From Atopobium sp. oral taxon 416 (GTDB taxonomy: Bacteria > Actinomycetota > Coriobacteriia > Coriobacteriales > Atopobiaceae), in contig NZ_CP072380.1 of the NCBI RefSeq assembly GCF_018128285.1, forward strand, positions 434,001 to 498,000: DNA of 64,000 bases, in the 5' to 3' direction. Below are positions 17,213 to 25,804 of the stretch, piece by piece. The notes below the pieces were generated by a model that saw nothing but the letters and a program-made list of their open reading frames with translations, searched no databases and had not been told where the DNA came from. A program made the translations under genes and the position numbers. Each line of letters starts with the position of its first letter. Within the stretch, counting starts at the first letter, position 1.

Positions 17213-18697
17213 ATGAGCAAGGATTTCGAAGGGATAGCCAAGAGTGTCCTTGCCGCAGTAGGCGGCAAATCCAATGTCGTGGGCAACATGGCATGTATGA
17301 CAAGGCTGAGGGTCAAGGTAGTCGATTCTTCTAGGGTCGATGAAGCAGCCTTGAAGCAGGTCGACGGCGTCATGGGTCTTGTCGCTGACGGCGACCGCTA
17401 TGAGATCGTCTTCGGGCCGGGTGTGGTGAACAAGGTTCTCGAGCCGTTCGCGAAGCTTACCGGCATCAAGCCGGACGATATGGCCGATATCGTGAACGAT
17501 GCTGCTGCGAAGAACAAGGCAGCGCAGAAGGCGAAGCACGACAAGCCGGTCCAGCGCTTCCTCAAGAAAATCGCGAACATCTTCGTACCACTGCTTCCTG
17601 GTATCATCGCCGCAGGCCTCATCAACGGCATTGCCAATGTCATCAACGTCTCGAGCGGCAACGCCTTTGCAGGCGTCTGGTGGTACCAGTGCATCCGCAC
17701 GATGGGCTGGGCTCTCTTCCTGTATCTTCCGCTCTTTGTCGGTATGAATGCCTGTAAGGAGTTTGGCGGCTCCGGCATCCTCGGTGCCATGGCAGGTGCC
17801 CTTTCCATCTCGAACACGGCTATGCCGCTCCTGCTCAAGACGTCTGATGGTGCTGCAGCCGTGAATCTGCCGATCGCGCTTCCGGTCCCAACCTTCGCTA
17901 ATGGCGCCTTCACGATCAACTTCTCGACGGTCTACAACCCGTCTGCAGGTGGCCTTTTAGGTGCCCTCATCTGCGGCATCTTCTTTGCGTGGCTCGAGAA
18001 GAAGTTCCATAAGGTCATGCCGAGTGCGCTCGACACGTTCCTAACCCCGCTCTTCACGGTCTGCATCGGCTCGGTCGTCGCCGTGCTCGTCCTGCAGCCG
18101 GTCGGCGCATTCCTGACCCAGGGCATCTTCTTCATCCTGTTCTTCTTCTACAACACGCTCGGCGTTGTCGGCGCCTATCTGCTCTCTGCCACATTCCTGC
18201 CGCTCGTCTCTGTGGGCCTGCACCAGGCGCTCACACCGATCCATGCAATGCTCAACGATCCTTCTGGCCCGACCGGCGGTATCAACTATCTGCTCCCGAT
18301 CCTCATGATGGCAGGCGGCGGACAGGTCGGCGCTGGCCTTGCCCTCTATGTGAAGACCAAGAACGAGCGCGTCAAGACGTACCTGCGCGAGTCCATCCCT
18401 GTCGGTATCCTCGGTATCGGTGAACCTTTGATGTATGCCGTGACGCTGCCACTCGGTAAGCCATTCGTGACGGCCTGCCTGGGAGCTGGCATCGGCGGCG
18501 TCCTTGCCTGGCTCTTTCATCTTGGTACGGTCTCCCAGGGCGTCTCGGGCCTCTTCGGTCTTCTGATTGTCGTTCCGGGCACGCAGGGATTCTATGTCGT
18601 CGCGATGCTTGCAGCCTATGCAGCAGGCTTTGCCTTCACGTACTTCTTCGGCGTGGATGAGGACCGCATCAACGATGTCTTCGGCACCGAAGCTTAA
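17213..18697 (+). CDS. PTS EIIBC permease, probably MurNAc-specific (MurP-like)
   Basis: The 494-residue protein has an N-terminal EIIB domain (1-85) with the phospho-accepting Cys28 in NMACMTRLRV. A linker follows, then an EIIC membrane domain of the glucose/sucrose class (about 110-480) with LVSVGLHQALTPIHAMLN and GIGEPLMYAVTLPLG. There is no EIIA domain, so a separate EIIA must supply phosphate, as with MurP. Its position between murQ and mupG supports MurNAc or MurNAc-containing disaccharide uptake and phosphorylation. AAGGAGG lies 6 bases before ATG. Other PTS sugars of this class cannot be excluded from sequence alone. Confidence 0.88.
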   Translation: MSKDFEGIAKSVLAAVGGKSNVVGNMACMTRLRVKVVDSSRVDEAALKQVDGVMGLVADGDRYEIVFGPGVVNKVLEPFAKLTGIKPDDMADIVNDAAAKNKAAQKAKHDKPVQRFLKKIANIFVPLLPGIIAAGLINGIANVINVSSGNAFAGVWWYQCIRTMGWALFLYLPLFVGMNACKEFGGSGILGAMAGALSISNTAMPLLLKTSDGAAAVNLPIALPVPTFANGAFTINFSTVYNPSAGGLLGALICGIFFAWLEKKFHKVMPSALDTFLTPLFTVCIGSVVAVLVLQPVGAFLTQGIFFILFFFYNTLGVVGAYLLSATFLPLVSVGLHQALTPIHAMLNDPSGPTGGINYLLPILMMAGGGQVGAGLALYVKTKNERVKTYLRESIPVGILGIGEPLMYAVTLPLGKPFVTACLGAGIGGVLAWLFHLGTVSQGVSGLFGLLIVVPGTQGFYVVAMLAAYAAGFAFTYFFGVDEDRINDVFGTEA

Positions 18698-18708
18698 ACT
18701 TCACTATC

Positions 18709-18733
18709 TCCGGCGGTTCCATGTCCCGCCGGA
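18709..18733 (+). repeat. GC-rich intercistronic hairpin
   Basis: TCCGGCGG (18709-18716) and CCGCCGGA (18726-18733) pair perfectly 11 bases after the permease stop. mupG starts 87 bp further on. Without a T tract this is more likely an mRNA stability element or partial attenuator than a full terminator. Confidence 0.5.
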
Positions 18734-18819
18734 ATGCAGGGGAGCGGGTCTGCGGCTTGGCTGCAGGCTCGCTTTTTAGGAAAAACACAACTGGATGCAG
18801 ATGAGCAGGAGGGACCTTC

Positions 18820-19893
18820 ATGGAGTGCGGCATATCGCTCTATCTCTCATCTGGGGCAGACTTTGCGTCGAAAATCGTGGAAAAGGCATCGCTTGCTGGT
18901 ATCCACTACGCCTTCACGTCGCTTCAGATACCGGAGGAGGATGGCATCGACGATGCGGCGGGGGCGAAGAAGCTCCTTGCGCTCTGCCGTGATCACAACA
19001 TCAAGCTCATCTGCGACATATCGCCGGCGACGCTCGCAAAGCTCGGATGCCGCGACTATTTCGAGCTCAGGCGCCTGGGTATCGAGTATGTGAGACTCGA
19101 TGACGGGTTTGATGCCAGACAGACGGTGGAGCTCTCGGGCAGCTTCCATGTGGTCTTCAATGCTTCGACAATTACGGAGGAAGATATAGCGGCCTGGCGG
19201 CGCGCAGGAGCAGACTTCACGCGCTTCAGTGCCTGCCACAACTTCTATCCGAAGCCGCTCACGGGGCTCTCGATCGACTACGTGGCTGCTGTGAACAGGA
19301 GGCTCAAGGACCTCGGTTTCAAGACGATGGCATTCGTGCCGGGAGACGAGACACTGCGCGGACCTCTTATGCAGGGCCTTCCTACGGTCGAAGCACATAG
19401 AGGGGATACTGGTGATGAGCTCGTGTGCGACATGCTCGAGCTTGGCTCTGTTGCGACGGATATCGTACTCATCGGCGATCCCGATGTATCCGATCATGTC
19501 TGGCAGCGCATTGGTGAGCTTTCCTGCGGATACGTGAGCCTTGGCTGCGAGGTCGAAGAGCCTTTCCACTACATTTTCGACCGCGCGCAGCATGACAGGC
19601 CGGACTCCTCGCCCTGGGTCTTGCGCTCGCAGGAGTCGAGGTGCTGGAAGGATGTGCCGGAGGCGCCCGAGGCAGACAGGCACGGTGAGGTCCAGGTGCA
19701 GCCGGGAGACATCCTTATGAGCACGAAGGCGTATGGCCGCTACACAGGAGAACTCGAGATTGCACGCCAGAGCTTTGCGCTCGATGCACGTGACAGGATT
19801 ATCGGCCATATCGCAGAGTCAGACCGTATCTTCCTGCCGTATCTCGTGCGAGGAGCAGGCTTCAGGCTTCGGAATGTGAGAAGAAGTCTCTGA
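18820..19893 (+). CDS. mupG: 6-phospho-N-acetylmuramidase, MupG/DUF871 family
   Basis: The 357-residue product opens MECGISLYLSSG and shows the TIM-barrel motifs of the DUF871/MupG family: LICDISPATLAKLG, YVRLDDGFDARQTVEL, HVVFNASTITEEDIAAW and ACHNFYPKPLTGLS. MupG enzymes cleave MurNAc-6-phosphate-GlcNAc inside the cell after PTS import, supplying MurNAc-6-phosphate to MurQ. The start has GCAGGAGGG upstream. A hairpin terminator follows directly, so this is the last gene of the operon. Confidence 0.92.
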   Translation: MECGISLYLSSGADFASKIVEKASLAGIHYAFTSLQIPEEDGIDDAAGAKKLLALCRDHNIKLICDISPATLAKLGCRDYFELRRLGIEYVRLDDGFDARQTVELSGSFHVVFNASTITEEDIAAWRRAGADFTRFSACHNFYPKPLTGLSIDYVAAVNRRLKDLGFKTMAFVPGDETLRGPLMQGLPTVEAHRGDTGDELVCDMLELGSVATDIVLIGDPDVSDHVWQRIGELSCGYVSLGCEVEEPFHYIFDRAQHDRPDSSPWVLRSQESRCWKDVPEAPEADRHGEVQVQPGDILMSTKAYGRYTGELEIARQSFALDARDRIIGHIAESDRIFLPYLVRGAGFRLRNVRRSL

Positions 19894-19901
19894 TAAACAT
19901 G

Positions 19902-19938
19902 GAGTACCGGGAAACAGTTGCCTTCCGGTACTCTTCTT
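19902..19938 (+). terminator. Terminator of the MurNAc operon
   Basis: GAGTACCGG (19902-19910) pairs perfectly with CCGGTACTC (19925-19933), followed by TTCTT. It begins 8 bases after the mupG stop. Confidence 0.75.
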
Positions 19939-19995
19939 AGGCAAGGCCTGGCATCGGCATTTCGGAGGCCAGACAGTATCGGAGCATGCACAAAA

Positions 19996-20026
19996 GGGCT
20001 CCTCGGTAGTTTCTATGGGTGAGATT
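19996..20026. repeat. Solo ISL3-type terminal repeat
   Basis: GGGCTCCTCGGTAGTTTCTA and the following TGGGTGAGA closely match the end of the ISL3 remnant at 35414 (TCTTCGGTAGTTTCTGTGGG). No transposase sequence adjoins it, since IS30 begins at 20062. It is a scar of a deleted or truncated element. Confidence 0.6.
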
Positions 20027-21140
20027 CGCTCAAGGGCCCAGATGAGAGCGCGATATTAAGGGGCAGATTGTCAAGCTGAGTGCAACATCTCCCTAAAGAC
20101 CTCGTTGGCTGTCCTGTATTTCAGGACCTTCGACCTTCCTCGGCCTGTCGTTGATCAGCTCCACCGCATGCTGCACCTCCTCGTCCGTGACCTTGCTGAA
20201 GTCGGTGCCCTTGGGGAAGAACTCCCGCAGGAGCCCGTTAGTGTTTCCCACTGTCGGCTTCTGCCAGGGATGGTGAGGGTCGCAGAAGTAGAACTGCACA
20301 CCTCCCAAGGCCTTTGTGAGCTCTGTATGCCCTGCGAACTGCTTGCCCCTATCCGGGGTGAGCGTCTCGAGGGGACGTCCCTGCAGCAGCCCGACTTCGG
20401 CCTTAGAGACGCTCCTGCTGTCGTGGTGGCATCTTCTCGCGAGACTCGCTGTTAGACCATAATTGACCTAAGAAGGGCCCAAAAGTGTCCGGGCCTTTGC
20501 CTACAATGTATGTCGTCAAACAAAGACATCGAGGATCAAAGGACCCGGATGGGTCCAATGATACTGCAGCAGATCAAAAAGATGGGGATCGCCGAGAAGC
20601 GCGAGCTCTTAGAGAGACTGGAGGCGCTCATAGCCAAGAAGATGGCAGGCTCTGCACTTGCGGGAACACCCAAGAGGTGCCCGAGGTGCAAATCGCTCAG
20701 CTTCTATTGCAAGGGCCACGACGCGTGTGGCCTTAAGAGATGGAAGTGTTGCTCGTGAGGCAAGACCTTCTTTGTAAAGACAAGATCTGTCCTGGCTATG
20801 TCAAAGCCCACGGCCGCCACATGGGCCGCATATGCAAAGGGCACGCTTGCAGGCATGACGCTTGAAGGAGCTTGCCGAAAGCTGCCATGTGAGCCTTAAG
20901 GACATTGTGGTTTTATGCACATGAGGCTCTTCGAGGTGATGCAGGCAGCGCTTGGCGCCTTCAGGTATGGACCCACCGTCTCCTGCCAAAAGATTGGGAT
21001 CTACATCGACGAGTCGCTTGCAAACAACAGGGCAAGGTCGAACATCCAGATGCTGAGGGAGGCGCACACGCACGGCCATGTTGTGCATTGCCGTGGCATA
21101 TCGAACAAGAAGGTCTGCGTGGAGTGCTGCGCGAATGACC

Positions 21141-22492
21141 TAGGGAAACGATGATTAATTCGCCTCGATGAGGTAGCTGGGGCCACACGCTGTATGACAT
21201 CGGCTTAAAATGTCTCGAACCACGCAGTGCCCATACCCACATAGATGCCTATCTGTCTTTCTGGATATGGTATAGCTACATCCACACATTCCAGCATATC
21301 CAAAAGGCAGATATGGACAGCCAGATGAGCTTTTAAGACCTTAAATCCTAAGGTCTGAGGAGAAAGACCAGGCGAGAGGCATTCCTGGAGCAAATGGATA
21401 CAATCGTTGTGTGGGATAGCTGGATTGCACTGGTAGATACCAGCTACCACTGACAGGCTCTTGTCAGGCATGTGCACGCTGCAAAGACAAAGCTTTAGGA
21501 TGTATCCTGCTTTAGGTTATGTTTGCTCCCTTAAGACGAGGGAACTTAAGGATGCTATCCTGGATTGCCACTCCTGGCAGCGCTTCTGTGCACGCAGACC
21601 TCATGCAAGCGCAGGTACCAGATGCGACGACACTTGCGAAGATGCGCCATAGCCTTAAAGCGAGAGGAGTTCGGTAAAGCTTGTGCTTCACGACCTGAAC
21701 TTAGAGCTCGAAAAGGCAGGGATCACGGCGCGGGGCGGCTCCATGGTGGACGCGACCTTCACCTGGGCCCTAAAGCTTCACGAAGAACAAAGACCTTGCG
21801 CGCGACCCTTAAAGCGCACCAGTCCAAGAAAGGGGGAGCCTGGCGTATCGGATACAAGGCGCATATCGGCGTGGATACCGCAGGTGGCCTTGTGCATGGT
21901 GTGGAGACGATCGCCTAGAATGTATCTGACATATCCTGTGGCACACACACTCGTAAGGGAAGATGACAGGTTCTGCTGCGCAGACTTTAGGCTATATAGG
22001 TATAGCGAAGCGCCCTTAAGGACGCATAAAGACCCACACCTCTCATCTATGCGCTAAAGCGTTGCTAAGGAAACCTTCGACCATAAAGGGTCTTAACTGT
22101 GCACTCTTGTCCGAGAAGGGTATCGAGTCCAGGAAGGCATGCGTTTGCTCAAAGGCAGAAGCATCCCTTCCTTATCGTGAAGCGGCGCTTCTGCCCCTTA
22201 AGGAAGCGCTACAGGAGGATAGAGAAGATGCCTGCACACTTAAGTCTTTCTCGCCCTTGCAAACCTTACTCATGTGCATCTTTTGCCGGCAGGCTGTACC
22301 TCCCGGCTCTCAGCGTCGCTTGATCCGTCTTGGAGCCTTCTTGCGGTGCATGGGGCAGGACAAATGTAAGGATGGCGGCTCTTGCACGTGCTGGATGAGC
22401 AACCTTTTCTGCCTTTCCCGCATACCGGCCGCGAAAAATCGTGTGGCCGGTCCCCTTTAACACGTTATGGGGCATTAATCATCGTTTCCCTA
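21141..22492 (+). mobile_element. IS5-family element (copy 1), innermost of the nested set
   Basis: The ends are TAGGGAAACGATGATTAAT and its exact complement at 22474-22492. The forward frames read ATTLAKMRHSLKARG, LVLHDLNLELEKAGITARGG, SMVDATFTWALKLHEE, GYKAHIGVDTAGGLVHGVET and LVREDDRFCCAD, the DDE core of IS5-type transposases, in at least three frames. A 4-base disturbance before the LHDLNLE block is shared with the copy at 55431. The reverse-strand frame at 21205-21477 is conserved only because both copies are related. Confidence 0.8.
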
Positions 22493-22584
22493 AGGAAACG
22501 ATGATTAATGCCTATGCCGGCCGCGAAAGGCCACGTGGCTGGTCCTTTCTGGCGCATCATTGGGAATTAATCATCGTTTCCCTA
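22492..22584. mobile_element. Mini-element with IS5 ends (about 93 bp)
   Basis: Directly abutting the IS5 right end is a 93-bp unit bounded by AGGAAACGATGATTAAT and ATTAATCATCGTTTCCCTA. Its interior (CCGGCCGCGAAAGGCCACGT) resembles the last 75 bp of the IS5 right end. It therefore looks like a MITE-like derivative or a duplicated element end. It has no coding capacity. Confidence 0.6.
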
Positions 22585-23833
22585 AGGGACGAATATGCCA
22601 TCCTCTGTGGCAGGGACAGGCCCACGGACGGGAAGCTGACAGATGCCCTTTCAGGTATCGTCGACAGCTTATGGGTCGCCACTGACGACCATGCAGGATA
22701 TGCGCGCGTGGCTCTCTTCGCTTGGGGTCTTCAAGCACACGGCGAGCTTAGCCTCGTCAATGCGATGCAGCGAAGGCTGCGCGAGTTCCTGCTTTTTCCC
22801 ATGGGGTCTTCTACGAAGTGGCTGGGGCACTTATCTTGCCTGCTTTCTGTGGATAGAGCAGGTAAGGCATTCGCAGCGGGAGAAGAAGGATATACTCTCA
22901 GGACAGCTTGCAGAAGGCAGGTATGTCCATACCAGGCGTGCGCTCATAGACATGGAGCAGCCCTTCTGGAGCTATTGGAAGGACAGGGGCGTCAGGTCAA
23001 TCATGGTCTAACAGCGAGTCGCGGCAAGCAGCCTCACTGTCCTGTCGGCAAGCATAAGCAGGCACATGGGCCCGGCTCCGACGAGCGTGTCGTCCTCCCA
23101 GTCTCCGAGACGAGACCTCTCATCGGCCTGCTTTGGCCTCTCATCCACGGTGTGGGATATCCTGATCTTGCCTTTGGTCTTAGGCCTCTTGCTGCGATCC
23201 TCTTCCCCTTCCTGCGCAGGTGGCGCCGCATCTTGCCTTCGGGGCCGGATCCCGGCAGGTCGAGGGCGGCGGCTATGGACCTCCCGGTAGAATAGTCGAG
23301 AGGCTCAACGACGCACCTGCCGCCACCCTCGAGCCTGAGATATAGTCTATCTGCTCCAGGGACCAGTGTCTGTCCATGATGAGTAAGCGCACCTTCTGTG
23401 CAAGCGCAGGGTCTGAAAGCCGCCTTTTCGGCCTGCATCTCCTGCGGCGCTCATCCGCCCTCCTTTTGGGCAGCGCAGGCCCTAAAGCGCCCGTGGCGTG
23501 CGTTCCTCTTGAGCTTGCGGCAGATGCTGGAGCTGTCCTTGCCGATCTCTGCCGCGATATAGGCAATTGACCTTCCCTTGTGCCACGCAGCTTGGCTATG
23601 CAGTCCCTCTCCTGTAGGCTTGAGATGCTTGTAGTGGCACATTCCTTCTATCTTTCGACGTTGATTGAGACAACCAACATCGTAGCCTTCCGGAGTGTGC
23701 CACGCTTGCATTCAGCGGGCTATCCTGTTGCACTTAGAATGCTAATCCGCCACCTAAAAATCCGGATTGTTGTGGCTAAATACAGTTTCAGGAAGGCAGG
23801 TCTCAGTCTCTGAGGGAGATACCCCAAGAAGGG

Positions 23834-23990
23834 TTGCCACTCCAATGTACGCTCGCGAAGAATCTGGAGAACCTGACGGAGTATCAAAAGGGACTCTCGG
23901 AGCTGAAGCGCGCAGAGGACCATTTCGCCCGCGCATGGACACTCAAGGAGGACCTCAGGGCCGTCTTGAGCGCGGAGGATGCGCAAAAGA
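23834..23990 (+). pseudogene. ISL3-family transposase fragment
   Basis: The frame reads LAKNLENLTEYQKGLSELKR, then AEDHFARAWTLKEDLRAVLS. This is the late helical segment of ISL3-type transposases, in which NLT, a run of Leu/Lys and ARAWxLKE are typical. No start, catalytic core or end is present. The fragment lies between the IS30 end and gatD. Confidence 0.6.
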
Positions 23991-24063
23991 GTAGCAGACT
24001 GTCTAAGCTGCCTGCCACTCTGAAACTACAACCGCTGATGTTTACACGATTCAGCGCTGCCTT

Positions 24064-25125
24064 TTATGTTTCACTGTCTATTAGAATTTTGCCTTTAACA
24101 GCTCCACGCATGCGGTACATATCAAATGCCCGATCGATCTGGGAGAGGGGGAACTTTTTAAAGATAATTCCCTCATCAAAAGGAATCATGCCAGTGCGAT
24201 AGGCATCTGCTGTAAGGGTCCACTCGTGTCCCGGGAATGGAGCACTGTAGCTCATCCAGGAACCTGTAAGTGTGAACTCTTTACGGTTGAGGCATTCCCA
24301 TTCGTCGACAGAGAATTTAATCTCTGAGGTTGGGGTACCAATCAGACATGCCTGACCTCTGTTGCAAACTAACTGAAAGAGCATCTTAGCAGTAAGAGCA
24401 CTACCAGCGGTTTCATATACGTAGTCATAACCACGACCACCTGTTAAAGCGAGTGCTTGGGCCAGCCAATCCTTATCTTTTGAATTGATAGTACTGGTAG
24501 CTCCGAGCTCCCTAGCAAATTCAAGCTTTTCAGGAACAACATCAAACACCGTCAGTTCACGAGCACCAAATGCTTTTGCCCACAGCATGGTGAACATACC
24601 AATAGTACCGCCACCTACGATTGCAACATTTTTACCACCATGGTAATCGAGCCGTTCAAGACCGTGTAAGGCAATAGTCGTTGGTTCAAAGAGTGCAGCT
24701 TGCTCAAAGGAGACTGAATCATCGAATTTAATTACATTCTGTTCAGGTACGCAGACATATTCAGCAAAGCTGCCAAACTTACGAGAACCAATGAAAATAT
24801 AGTGCTTACAGAGTGAGAAATTACCTCGTTTACAATCCTCACATTTCATACAGGGAATCAAAGGTACTCCGGCCACGCGATCTCCGGGCTTTACCGACTC
24901 AACCCTGTCTCCTACTTCTGAGACGACACCAGAAAATTCGTGACCCAATACATTGGGATAGAAGTGGCAGGCGTCACCTAACACGCGTGGTACATCGGAA
25001 CCACAGATGCCAGTGTATTTAACCTTTACAAGAACTTCGCCCACTTTTGGCTCTGGCTTGTCAATTGCTTCGTAGCGGATATCGTCATTTGCGTGGACGA
25101 CACCTGCCATCATTTTTTCCGTCAT
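24064..25125 (-). CDS. gatD: Zinc-dependent galactitol-1-phosphate 5-dehydrogenase-like enzyme
   Basis: A medium-chain dehydrogenase of 353 residues. Catalytic zinc ligands are Cys41 (GICGSD), His62 and Glu63 (GHEFSG). Structural zinc ligands are Cys92, 95, 98 and 106 (PCMKCEDCKRGNFSLC). The NAD-binding motif is VAIVGGGTIGMF. In context with galactitol PTS genes it should oxidise galactitol-1-phosphate to tagatose-6-phosphate. GAAGGAG lies 7 bases before ATG. It is separated from gatC by an ISL3 fragment, so it may now be transcribed apart from the rest of the pathway. Confidence 0.87.
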   Translation of the reverse strand: MTEKMMAGVVHANDDIRYEAIDKPEPKVGEVLVKVKYTGICGSDVPRVLGDACHFYPNVLGHEFSGVVSEVGDRVESVKPGDRVAGVPLIPCMKCEDCKRGNFSLCKHYIFIGSRKFGSFAEYVCVPEQNVIKFDDSVSFEQAALFEPTTIALHGLERLDYHGGKNVAIVGGGTIGMFTMLWAKAFGARELTVFDVVPEKLEFARELGATSTINSKDKDWLAQALALTGGRGYDYVYETAGSALTAKMLFQLVCNRGQACLIGTPTSEIKFSVDEWECLNRKEFTLTGSWMSYSAPFPGHEWTLTADAYRTGMIPFDEGIIFKKFPLSQIDRAFDMYRMRGAVKGKILIDSET

Positions 25126-25344
25126 GGATTTGCTCCTTCAGAGAGGTGGCAGTTTTACTGCTTAACCTCTCTATTGATGTAAAATTCGTTGTCTTGAGAT
25201 TACTCTGCTTCTTGTGTGATTATTCTCCGCGTTTAGCACCACCGCTCTCGGCAGATGCACCGCCTAGCGCCGACTCATCAATCTCGCAATCAGCACCGCC
25301 CCCTAGTCTTCTTTCCTTTCTAGGGCCACCAACCTAGGAAAGGA

Positions 25345-25804
25345 CAGTGATGGCCAACAAGGCACGGGCGACGCCCGTTTTCGGGTACAACCTTTCGCGG
25401 CATCCCTGCGACATGCACGCCGTCTTTGGGGGGCACTTAGCACTGCGCAGTGTACGATCGTCTCATATTGCCAGATGTCGAGATGCCTTTAGGTCCTCTC
25501 CCGTCTGTCACAGGTGCCGCAGCGCCTGTGACAGACCGGGCTCACCACTGCCTGGCCCTGACGTGTGTCACCCTCACGTGCAGGATTCCCTGCGCTCATC
25601 TGCGCTTTTCGAACCAGACGTCTGTGACCTCCATTCATCCCTAAGCCCCCTGGGACCTCTTAAAGAGCTTTGCCAGCATACTTGCCTTGAACATTCATAT
25701 TGCGCTTTAGGACCGAAGCCTTCCGCCGGCAAAATCCTACCGTCTAGGCACCACGTGCTCAAGGGGATGCAGGAGTGCTGTCCACCATCAGTAGCGAAGA
25801 GCTG
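25345..25804 (-). mobile_element. ISL3-family fragment (copy 2, 5' end only)
   Basis: This stretch matches the N-terminal end of the ISL3 copy at 3490-3920 (reverse-strand words GGQHSC, LPAEGFGPKA, SGSKSADERRES). Its terminal repeat on the reverse strand, GCTCTTCGCTACTGATGGTG, starts at 25804 and lies inside the end of gatC. The rest of the element is missing. A short hairpin, ACGGGC(GAC)GCCCGT followed by TTTTC, occurs at about 25365-25384. Confidence 0.7.

Larger units (their letters stand above)
20443..23020 (+). mobile_element. IS1595-like element inside IS30, itself interrupted by IS5
   Basis: The ends are inverted repeats GACTCGCTGTTAGACCAT (20443-20460) and ATGGTCTAACAGCGAGTC (23003-23020), an 18-bp perfect match. 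20510-21140 gives zinc-ribbon and core pieces: KRCPRCKSLSFYCKGH, LKRWKCCS, stop, GKTFFVKTRS, and IGIYIDESLANNRARSN. 22600-23003 gives the C-terminal part (ILSGQLAEGRYVHTRRALID). Stops and frameshifts abolish the gene. The zinc ribbon followed by a DDE-type core supports IS1595; the precise subgroup is uncertain. Confidence 0.7.
20062..23751 (-). mobile_element. IS30-family element interrupted by another insertion (copy AB)
   Basis: The two outer pieces belong to one IS30 copy. 20062-20442 encodes the C-terminal end on the reverse strand (ALGGVQFYFCDPHHPWQKPT-like, then FSKVTDEEVQHAVELINDRP). 23021-23751 encodes the N-terminal and central parts (RRCRPKRRLSDPALAQKVRL, MDRHWSLEQIDYISG). Terminal repeats are GGCAGATTGTCAAGCTGAGT at 20062 and the complementary end at 23744-23751. 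The middle is occupied by the IS1595-like element. Frameshifts are shared with the copies at 46265 and 55817, so the transposase is not intact. Confidence 0.82.

Noticed and set aside
18847-19809. A 320-residue reverse frame opposite mupG
   Set aside because: Antisense shadow of MupG; no motif and no RBS.
20000-24000. CRISPR array because of repeated short motifs
   Set aside because: The repeats are terminal inverted repeats of insertion sequences, not evenly spaced direct repeats with unique spacers; no cas genes are present.
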